A DNA stretch of 7,217 nt from Planctomycetota bacterium (GTDB lineage Bacteria; Planctomycetota; Phycisphaerae; Phycisphaerales; SM1A02), in NCBI GenBank assembly GCA_014381385.1, contig JACNLR010000127.1, positions 1-7,217 on the forward strand, written 5' to 3'. A model generated the notes under the pieces. It saw nothing but the letters and a program-made list of their open reading frames with translations. It was not told the DNA's origin and did not search any database. How positions within the stretch are numbered: the stretch's first letter is position 1; each line of letters starts with the position of its first letter. Below, one piece after another: positions 1 through 6,097 of the stretch. A program made the position numbers and the translations under genes.

Positions 1-68
1 AGACAGTGTGTGCCCGGTGTAAGAAGTCCTGTGTCCGTGAGTTCGTCCGCCAGTTGCGTTATGTTTTC
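1..68 (-). other. Open in-frame extension past the kinase stop codon
   Basis: Reading the minus strand on from the kinase TAA (71-69), the same frame stays open for 22 full codons to the window edge. It begins ENITQLADELTDTG. This peptide lines up with the kinase's own C-terminal repeat: RNIAISNYSLA (640-650), RDLALMLALRG (684-694) and QDY-stop-ENITQLA. The extension therefore looks like former or continuing coding sequence rather than spacer. Twenty-two stop-free codons alone would not be remarkable; the repeat match is the argument. No start codon with a ribosome binding site for a separate gene is visible in these 68 bases. Confidence 0.45.
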
Positions 69-2276
69 TTAATAATCTTGCTGCGTTGCTGTTTCTTGAG
101 GGCTCTGTACTGCCCGCGTTGTAAACAAACTCGAAGCTTCCCGCAAATCAGCAATTCCACCATATTTGTCGCCTACATCCGTGAGTCGAAGTTTTCCACG
201 CAACGCAAGCATGAGTGCTAGGTCGCGTGGTCTTCGGACATGTTTAGATTCGAGTGTTACGAGTGATCTTGCGATATTGATGCCTTCGTTTAGACCTTGC
301 ATAGCCTCTTTTGGAGAACTCACCCGAGCGAGGGAATAATTTGAAATTGCAATGTTACGTTGCCAGCGAGAGGTTTTATCTGGCACGAGTTCCAATAATG
401 TTTTAGCGTGTTCAAGCGATTTTGCGAAGGCATCCCTCGCGCCTTTTTCATCGCCAAGAGCAAGCAATACATTTCCAAGTCCAAGTTGGGAAGATTGTTG
501 AACATCTATGCCCTTCCAGTCATTGCTCGTTTTGTAGTATCGCTTTCCTGCAGTATCGCGAGATAGATACACTTTTGCAGCTTCTTCATGAAACGCTGTT
601 ATGTTTGCCATATTTTCGGCTTGTGACGCTCTTGCCATTTGCAACTCTGCAACGTACTTCAGTCGATCTAGAATAATTCTTGAAACGGAAGTTTTATGTT
701 TTTTCTCTGCACCAATCAAATCGATACTATCAAGAACTTCCTCTGCTTTTGCAAGAGATGTTTCCGCGTCATCCAAATCCCCAAATCCAACGCCCGAAAT
801 ACTCATGTGGGACCGAGCTGAGCGCATAAGGAGAATCGCAAGTTCAACTTGTTCCATTGTTGTTAGTTCTTGGCCATGCTGAATCGCATTCAAATTTTTG
901 CCAGCTAATCCCAGAAGCGCACGCTGTGCATCGGCTGAATCGCCAAGGTCTTGGACGACCTCTTTAACACCGTTCAAGAGCGAGACGACCGATTCTTGTA
1001 GTACTTCATTTCGTATTTCTACTTGCGCATGCTGAATTCTGGCTTCATTCCAACCCATTGTTGAAACGGTGCCACCAATTACAATGGAAAGGAAAACTGC
1101 AAGCGTTGCAACTGCTGCAACGCGGTGCTTACTTGAAAATTTCCCTACGCGATAAAGCAGACTTGGCGGTCTCGCTTCGATCGGATCGTGTTCCAAATAT
1201 CTACGAATATCGTTTGCTAAATCTTCAGCGCTTCCATATCGACGATTACGATTTTTCTCAAGCGCCTTTAGGGTAATCGTTTCTATATCACCTCGCAAAG
1301 TCCTGTGAACTGTTGATGGATTCGTTGGAGGATCTTCTTGAATAACACGAATTGCTTCGCTGAGTGCTTTTTGCCGAATGTTATACGGAAGCGTTCCACA
1401 AAGCATTTCGTATAACACAACACCAAGTGCATACACATCACTGCGTATATCTAAATCGTCATCTGCAGCATCCACTTGCTCGGGAGACATATATTGCAAT
1501 GTTCCAATCAATCGCCCTACATTTGTTTGCTCCGTAATACATTGGACGCTGCGATCGGTTGGTCTTGCAACACCAAAGTCAATGACTTTGGGCTGACCAT
1601 CTTTGCGAATAAGAATGTTATCTGGTTTTAAGTCCCGATGAATGATGCCTTTTTGGTGGCTATGGTGTACTGCGTCACAAATACGCCTAAAAAGGATGAG
1701 CCGTTCCTTTGTACTGAGTTCATGCTTACGAATATAGCCGCTGAGTGGACCACCGTTGACATACTCCATTGCGATAAAGAGTCGTTCTGCACCGTCGGCA
1801 TCTGTCCATGAACCAGATTCGTAAATTTGTGCAATCCCAGGATGCGTCAATCGGGCAAGCGCGGACGCTTCGTATTCGAATCTTCTTTTTGATGTCTCGG
1901 TAACGCCGTCAGCCTTGATGACCTTTATTGCAACTCGCCGCTTAGGTGATTTTTGCACAGCTTCATAGGTGATACCCATACCCCCTTCTCCAAGCAAACG
2001 AACCACTTTATAATCACCAATCTGTTTCGGGTGCGAGCGCGGTGCTGCTGGCGTACCTTTTTTCGGAGCTCCTGCCTTAGAATCGATCGTTGGAAGATCG
2101 CTCCAATCCTCGATCAAATCGTCACTTTGGGAATTATGATTCTCAAGGAGCGAATCGAGTTCAGCCCGTAGAACAGCATCATCTCCACATTGTTTTACTA
2201 GAAATGCTTCTCGTTCGTTAGCGGGCAGCGCTACCGCTTCACTAAAAATCTTTTGTACTTTCTTGTGTTCAGTCAT
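69..2276 (-). CDS. Membrane-anchored Ser/Thr protein kinase (PknB-like) with C-terminal helical repeats
   Basis: This 735-residue protein is a eukaryotic-type (Hanks) kinase that should phosphorylate Ser/Thr on protein targets; the targets are unknown. Residues 1-50 form a charged helical leader. The kinase domain (about 88-362) is complete: Gly loop GEGGMG (96-101), ATP lysine K118, helix-C glutamate probably E136, HRDLKPDN (213-220), DFG (233-235), GTLQYMSPEQ (258-267) and D280 in SDVYALG. It is an RD kinase, so activation-loop phosphorylation is plausible. One membrane span lies at about 386-406, which would put the tail (407-735) outside the cytoplasm. No known sensor domain is recognised there; from about 590 it consists of loose repeats of about 45 residues, TPR-like in character. 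The ATG is the only sensible start, since two upstream ATGs are out of frame and soon stop. No good Shine-Dalgarno sequence precedes it. The TAA stop falls inside a fourth repeat and the frame continues beyond it, so the protein may be truncated. The kinase call is secure; the biological role is not known. Confidence 0.95.
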   Translation of the reverse strand: MTEHKKVQKIFSEAVALPANEREAFLVKQCGDDAVLRAELDSLLENHNSQSDDLIEDWSDLPTIDSKAGAPKKGTPAAPRSHPKQIGDYKVVRLLGEGGMGITYEAVQKSPKRRVAIKVIKADGVTETSKRRFEYEASALARLTHPGIAQIYESGSWTDADGAERLFIAMEYVNGGPLSGYIRKHELSTKERLILFRRICDAVHHSHQKGIIHRDLKPDNILIRKDGQPKVIDFGVARPTDRSVQCITEQTNVGRLIGTLQYMSPEQVDAADDDLDIRSDVYALGVVLYEMLCGTLPYNIRQKALSEAIRVIQEDPPTNPSTVHRTLRGDIETITLKALEKNRNRRYGSAEDLANDIRRYLEHDPIEARPPSLLYRVGKFSSKHRVAAVATLAVFLSIVIGGTVSTMGWNEARIQHAQVEIRNEVLQESVVSLLNGVKEVVQDLGDSADAQRALLGLAGKNLNAIQHGQELTTMEQVELAILLMRSARSHMSISGVGFGDLDDAETSLAKAEEVLDSIDLIGAEKKHKTSVSRIILDRLKYVAELQMARASQAENMANITAFHEEAAKVYLSRDTAGKRYYKTSNDWKGIDVQQSSQLGLGNVLLALGDEKGARDAFAKSLEHAKTLLELVPDKTSRWQRNIAISNYSLARVSSPKEAMQGLNEGINIARSLVTLESKHVRRPRDLALMLALRGKLRLTDVGDKYGGIADLREASSLFTTRAVQSPQETATQQDY
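96..509 (-). other. Degenerate ~45-residue helical repeats in the kinase tail
   Basis: Three successive units can be aligned by eye in the kinase C-terminus, starting at about residues 590, 636 and 680. Each begins with a polar stretch, then an amphipathic helix (VQQSSQLGLGNVLL, QRNIAISNYSLARV, PRDLALMLALRGKL), a short turn often containing Gly, and a second Ala/Leu-rich helix (for example KGARDAFAKSLEHAKTLLEL, or GGIADLREASSLFTTRAV). This two-helix pattern resembles the TPR-like tails known from planctomycete kinases, where they are taken to be protein-interaction modules. Sequence identity between units is low, so the boundaries are approximate. A fourth unit starts at about residue 728 and is cut by the stop codon. 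Confidence 0.5.
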
Positions 2277-2502
2277 TTCGTGTATCTACCATCGTGCATT
2301 TCGTATTTCTATTTTGCTTCGATACATTGCGCACTATCTAATATAGAGAGACATGCGATTTTTACACTCGATAAAATGGGATAATTCGCTTCAAATTGCA
2401 ATCCACCCGTTATTTATTCAAAAACAGCCGCTCATTGCCGCTAGAACATACAAATGCAATCAATACTACGGGGAAACAGTCCTTTTTATATTCCCAGAAT
2501 GG

Positions 2503-2531
2503 ATGAAAAAAGTGCTATTTCACGGTACAAT
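2503..2531 (+). promoter_or_regulatory. Candidate sigma70-type promoter for ahcY
   Basis: TACAAT at 2526-2531 matches the -10 consensus at five of six positions. ATGAAA at 2503-2508, 17 bases upstream, matches TTGACA at four of six. Transcription would start near 2538 and give a leader of about 65 bases containing the AGGAG site. The region is AT-rich, so chance matches are likely. Confidence 0.35.
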
Positions 2532-2590
2532 AGTCCTTTTATCCGACAATCCGGATATATGGATGAATGTAAATACGCAACGGCAATTAC

Positions 2591-2595
2591 AGGAG
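2591..2595 (+). promoter_or_regulatory. Shine-Dalgarno site fixing the GTG start of ahcY
   Basis: AGGAG lies seven bases before the GTG at 2603, which is ideal spacing. The next in-frame start, ATG at 2624, has no such site at that distance. This favours the GTG start, which adds seven residues to the N-terminus. Confidence 0.75.
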
Positions 2596-2602
2596 ATGCC
2601 CC

Positions 2603-4102
2603 GTGACCACCGAAACACCAACAATGACAACTTTCCTTAACACCACACTAGATCTCTTTGCCCCTTGCGAATTCAAGGTAGCAGACCTCTCGCCCGAAAC
2701 CGTGGCTTATGGACGTAAAGAAATCGAAATTGCTGAATACGAAATGCCTGGCTTAATGGCACTTCGAGAACAATATGGCGAATCTAAACCATTGACTGGT
2801 GCGCGAATCACTGGCTCGTTGCACATGACGATTCAAACTGCCGTGCTGATTGAAACACTTGTTGCCCTTGGCGCACAAGTCCGTTGGGCGAGTTGCAACA
2901 TCTTCTCCACCCAAAACCACGCGGCTGCCGCTGTTGCCGTTGGTCCAAATGGGACTCCTGACAATCCACAAGGCATTCCTGTCTTCGCATGGAAAGGCGA
3001 AACCCTTGAAGAATATTGGTGGTGCACCTTCCAAGCACTGCACTGGGGCGAAGGCAAGACTCCAAACCTTATTCTTGACGATGGCGGCGACGCAACCCTT
3101 GTTGTACACAAAGGTGTTGAATACAACAAATCCGGTACAGTTCCAAGCAACGACAATGCCGGTAGCGACGACGAACGAATCATTCTTGACTTGCTTGCCG
3201 ATGTGCAAGCATGGAATGACAAGTTCTGGGAGCAATATGCTGTTGAAATTAACGGCGTAAGTGAAGAAACAACAACTGGCATTCACCGCATGTACCAAAT
3301 GGCGAACAACAACACGTTGCTATTCCCAGTCATCAACGTGAATGACTCGGTTACAAAAAGTAAATTTGACAATCTGTATGGCTGTCGCCACTCATGCGTT
3401 GACGGCATCATGCGAGCAACAGATGTCATGCTCGCAGGCAAAGTTGCTCTTGTCGCTGGCTACGGCGACGTTGGCAAGGGTTGCTGCCAAGCACTCAAGG
3501 GACAAGGCTGCCGCGTGATGGTGAGTGAAATCGATCCAATCTGCGCATTGCAAGCAGCAATGGAGGGCTACGAAGTTGTTCGTATGGACGACGTTGTCAG
3601 CGAAATCGATGTCTTTGTCACCACAACTGGCAACTTTAATGTAATTACTGCTAGCCATATGTCCAAGATGAAGCACAACGCAATTGTTGGCAACATTGGT
3701 CACTTCGATAATGAAATTGATATGGCAGGTTTAGAAAAACTAGATGGCATTGAAAAAATTACAATCAAGCCACAAGTAGATGAGTGGAAGTTTGCCGACG
3801 GACACTCCATCATCGTGCTAGCCGAAGGTCGACTTCTTAACCTTGGTTGCGCAACCGGCCATCCAAGTTTCGTGATGAGTAACTCCTTTACAAACCAAGT
3901 GCTTGCCCAAATGGAGTTGCATACAAACTATGGTAACTACGAGCATAAGGTCTATACGCTTTCCAAGAAACTCGATGAAATGGTGGCGCGGTTACACCTT
4001 GACCAACTCGGCGTGAAGTTGACCGAACTTACACCTGAGCAAGCGGCGTATATCGATGTTCCTGTTGAAGGTCCATACAAAGCAGACCATTACCGGTATT
4101 GA
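2603..4102 (+). CDS. ahcY: Adenosylhomocysteinase (S-adenosylhomocysteine hydrolase)
   Basis: This cytosolic NAD-dependent enzyme reversibly splits S-adenosylhomocysteine, the by-product and inhibitor of SAM-dependent methylation, into homocysteine and adenosine. The 499-residue protein is full length and of the longer bacterial type, with an insert of roughly 45 residues (within about 130-215) relative to the human enzyme. Visible signatures are GSLHMT with catalytic H74, ILDDGGDAT (157-165), SEETTTG (220-226), TKSKFDN with K252 and D256, C261, and the NAD-binding loop GYGDVGKG (286-293). IGHFDNEIDMAGL (365-377) includes H367. The C-terminus DHYRY, with K493 just before it, reaches into the partner subunit's NAD site in known structures. 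No expected catalytic residue is missing. The gene is a single unit, with a divergent kinase upstream and a strong terminator 24 bases after its stop. Whether homocysteine is recycled by MetE/MetH or otherwise cannot be seen here. Confidence 0.98.
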   Translation: MTTETPTMTTFLNTTLDLFAPCEFKVADLSPETVAYGRKEIEIAEYEMPGLMALREQYGESKPLTGARITGSLHMTIQTAVLIETLVALGAQVRWASCNIFSTQNHAAAAVAVGPNGTPDNPQGIPVFAWKGETLEEYWWCTFQALHWGEGKTPNLILDDGGDATLVVHKGVEYNKSGTVPSNDNAGSDDERIILDLLADVQAWNDKFWEQYAVEINGVSEETTTGIHRMYQMANNNTLLFPVINVNDSVTKSKFDNLYGCRHSCVDGIMRATDVMLAGKVALVAGYGDVGKGCCQALKGQGCRVMVSEIDPICALQAAMEGYEVVRMDDVVSEIDVFVTTTGNFNVITASHMSKMKHNAIVGNIGHFDNEIDMAGLEKLDGIEKITIKPQVDEWKFADGHSIIVLAEGRLLNLGCATGHPSFVMSNSFTNQVLAQMELHTNYGNYEHKVYTLSKKLDEMVARLHLDQLGVKLTELTPEQAAYIDVPVEGPYKADHYRY

Positions 4103-4125
4103 TTCGACAACACACGTTCACATAC

Positions 4126-4156
4126 AGGGCATGGTGTTTGGCACCATGCCCTTTTT
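4126..4156 (+). terminator. Intrinsic terminator of ahcY
   Basis: A perfect 11-bp inverted repeat (AGGGCATGGTG at 4126-4136, CACCATGCCCT at 4142-4152) with a five-base loop TTTGG is followed by a run of five T (4152-4156). It starts 24 bases after the ahcY stop. The stem is GC-rich and should terminate efficiently, separating ahcY from purF. The T-run is short, and on the minus strand no comparable T-run follows the stem, so the terminator is probably one-directional. Confidence 0.9.
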
Positions 4157-4184
4157 GGTGTCTGACACTGATTACGTGTATAAT
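4155..4184 (+). promoter_or_regulatory. Promoter of the purF-like gene, abutting the ahcY terminator
   Basis: A perfect TATAAT -10 lies at 4179-4184. TTGGTG at 4155-4160 is a fair -35 with an 18-base spacer, and its first two T are the end of the terminator T-run. A start about seven bases after the -10 would be near 4191, only about five bases before the ATG at 4196. No PUR-box or other operator is recognised. Confidence 0.6.
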
Positions 4185-4195
4185 TCGCCTTTCCA

Positions 4196-6097
4196 ATGAG
4201 CGACCGACTCACCCATGAATGCGGCCTTGCCTTTGTACGGCTCAGAAAGCCCCTGCACTACTATCAAGAGCAGTACGGTGACGCTGCATGGGGACTTAGA
4301 AAAACATATTTGCTCATGCAAAAACAATATAACCGTGGGCAAGATGGCGCTGGACTCGCCGTCGTTAAATTCAACATGCCTGCAGGTGATCCTTTTCTTC
4401 TTCGAGTTCGGTCTGACAAACACAACGCGATTGAACGCATCTTCGATGTAATCACAGAAGACACTGAACGATTGCGTGAATCGATTTCAGCAGAAACTGA
4501 AATGGACGCAAAACGCACTTGTCGATTCCTCGGTGAGGCGTATCTTGGGCACTTACGATACGGCACTCACGCTGGAAATTCCATGGCAATGTGCCATCCG
4601 TTTATTCGAAAAAGCAATATCGCAAGTCGGAATATTGCACTCGCTGGCAACTTTAACATGACCAACTCGAGCGAACTTTTCGAGCGTCTCGTTGAGTATG
4701 GCCTGAACCCAGTCGGCGACAACGACACCCAAGTCATCCTAGAAAAGATCAGCCACTTCCTCAACAATGAACACGAACGACTCATCAAGAAACACAAAGA
4801 CCTTGAAGGTCGCGACCTTGCAATTACCGTTTCCAATGAACTTGACCTTGGGCGCATGCTCAAAAAAGCAGCGCAATACTGGGACGGGGGATACGTATTT
4901 GCATCGCTCGTTGGAAACGGCGACGCGTTTATCTGTCGTGACCCTGCTGGGATTCGCCCAGCGTTTATCTATATAAACGACGACATCGTAGCATGCGCTT
5001 CTGAACGTGGGGCACTTGCAAATGTGTTTAATGTCGACCCAGACGAAATCGAACAAGTTGCACCCGGGCACGTTGTTGTTATAAAACACGATGGTGAAAT
5101 TCATGATTTTGAATTCACCACACCTCTTGAACAGCGGCAATGTTCCTTTGAACGAATTTATTTCAGTCGTGGCAACGATCCACTCATTTACAACCAACGG
5201 AAACGACTTGGCGCGAACCTTGCCCCACGAATCATGCAAGTACTCGGCGACGACATCGATAGATCGTTTTTTAGTTATATTCCAAACACTGCTGAAACTT
5301 GTTTTCTCGGGTTGCTCGAAGCTGTCGGCGGAGCAATACGCTCTCTAGAGGCAGATATCATTTGGGACAAAATCCAAGATGGCTCCGTAACAAGGGCAGA
5401 CCTTACAAAACTAAACCATACACGTGTGCAAGCAGAACTTATCGCTCACAAGGATCAACGACTGCGTACTTTTATTACACACGACGCTGCGCGGCGTGAT
5501 TTAGTCTCACACATTTACGACATTACTCGTGGATTGATTGCAAAAGATGACACACTCGTTGTGGTGGACGATTCGATCGTGCGTGGGACAACGTTGCGGG
5601 AATCAATCATTACAAGTTTGTCGCAACTGAACCCAAAAAGGATTGTCATCGTCAGTTCTGCACCACCGATTATGTACCCAGACTGTTACGGAATTGACAT
5701 GAGCCAAATCGGAAAATTTATTGCGTTTGAAGCGGCTGTTTCGTTAACAAAAGACGCAGGCAATGAAGCGATTTTTGATGAGATTGCAGAGCGATGCAAA
5801 GAACAACTCGAACTACCAGTGCCTCAAATGCAAAACCAAGTCAAGGCGCTCTACGAGCAATTCTCACTCAAAGAAATCTCATGTAAAATTGCTGAACTTG
5901 TTCGGCCAGAAGCCATCGAGTGGAACGGCCGGCTCGACGTCATCTACCAAGATGTCGATGGCCTGCGGGCTGCAATGCCTGAATACACAGGCGATTGGTA
6001 CTTCACAGGCAATTATCCAACCTCCGGTGGCAACGCTGTCGTCAACCGCGCCTTCTTGAATTGGCACACTGGCGACGACTCCAAACGCGCCTATTAA
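4196..6097 (+). CDS. purF: Long-form amidophosphoribosyltransferase (glutamine PRPP amidotransferase)
   Basis: PurF transfers glutamine-derived ammonia to PRPP, giving phosphoribosylamine, the first step of de novo purine synthesis in the cytosol. The N-terminal Ntn glutaminase domain is seen from HECGLAF: C9 is the expected nucleophile, exposed by removal of an eight-residue propeptide. NRGQDGAG (46-53), GHLRYGTHAG (118-127) and GDNDTQ (174-179) follow. The phosphoribosyltransferase domain has CRDPAGIRP (247-255), FERIYFSRG (318-326) and the PRPP loop VVVDDSIVRGTT (455-466), then APPIMYPDCYGIDMS (489-503). At 633 residues it is about 130 longer than E. coli PurF, with extra sequence near 370-415 and a C-terminal part (about 540-633) with no recognised domain. 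Two usual signatures differ: HNGN is GNFN (151-154) and IPDT is IPNT (362-365). I recall a similar long form from Bacteroidetes. The start is fixed, because an in-frame TAA (4181-4183) lies just upstream and C9 requires this ATG. It could be a PurF paralogue rather than the main enzyme. Confidence 0.85.
   Translation: MSDRLTHECGLAFVRLRKPLHYYQEQYGDAAWGLRKTYLLMQKQYNRGQDGAGLAVVKFNMPAGDPFLLRVRSDKHNAIERIFDVITEDTERLRESISAETEMDAKRTCRFLGEAYLGHLRYGTHAGNSMAMCHPFIRKSNIASRNIALAGNFNMTNSSELFERLVEYGLNPVGDNDTQVILEKISHFLNNEHERLIKKHKDLEGRDLAITVSNELDLGRMLKKAAQYWDGGYVFASLVGNGDAFICRDPAGIRPAFIYINDDIVACASERGALANVFNVDPDEIEQVAPGHVVVIKHDGEIHDFEFTTPLEQRQCSFERIYFSRGNDPLIYNQRKRLGANLAPRIMQVLGDDIDRSFFSYIPNTAETCFLGLLEAVGGAIRSLEADIIWDKIQDGSVTRADLTKLNHTRVQAELIAHKDQRLRTFITHDAARRDLVSHIYDITRGLIAKDDTLVVVDDSIVRGTTLRESIITSLSQLNPKRIVIVSSAPPIMYPDCYGIDMSQIGKFIAFEAAVSLTKDAGNEAIFDEIAERCKEQLELPVPQMQNQVKALYEQFSLKEISCKIAELVRPEAIEWNGRLDVIYQDVDGLRAAMPEYTGDWYFTGNYPTSGGNAVVNRAFLNWHTGDDSKRAY

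Larger units (their letters stand above)
2277..2602. promoter_or_regulatory. Divergent intergenic region between the kinase gene and ahcY
   Basis: These 326 bases separate two genes transcribed away from each other and must hold promoters for both. On the minus strand a TATATT hexamer (2345-2340) is a possible -10 for the kinase, but no good -35 is seen. On the plus strand TACAAT (2526-2531) is the best -10 for ahcY. The half nearer ahcY also has a GGGAA/TTCCC inverted pair (2471-2475 with 2491-2495), an ATCCG/CGGAT pair (2541-2545 with 2552-2556) and an imperfect direct repeat. I find no match to the SAM or SAH riboswitch cores I know. A 95-codon frame starting at 2353 crosses the region but looks spurious. 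Confidence 0.5.

Noticed and set aside
6..221. A 71-codon Cys/Arg-rich plus-strand frame at the left edge
   Set aside because: It is antisense to the kinase tail and its extension. The spaced cysteines (CARCKKSC, CPRCK) look zinc-finger-like but are too few and irregular, and the opposite strand is clearly coding.
2440..2602. Known SAH or SAM riboswitch upstream of ahcY
   Set aside because: The location is suggestive, but none of the conserved core sequences I know for these classes is present, and the visible stems are only 5 bp.
2353..2640. A 95-codon plus-strand frame filling the kinase-ahcY intergenic region, with a GAGAG just before its ATG
   Set aside because: The translation resembles no family and has no domain-like pattern. 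It overlaps the ahcY ribosome binding site and start by 38 bases, and the GAGAG is only two bases from the ATG. Best seen as chance in AT-rich DNA.
2753..3298. A 181-codon minus-strand frame opposite ahcY
   Set aside because: It lies wholly antisense to a highly conserved gene. Its composition, rich in Cys, Val and Phe, is what codon shadowing produces, and it has no recognisable motif.
4739..5239. A 166-codon minus-strand frame inside purF
   Set aside because: It is an antisense shadow of a conserved coding region, with no ribosome site or family resemblance.
2603..6097. ahcY and purF as one operon
   Set aside because: They are co-oriented, but a strong terminator (4126-4156) followed by a near-consensus promoter separates them.
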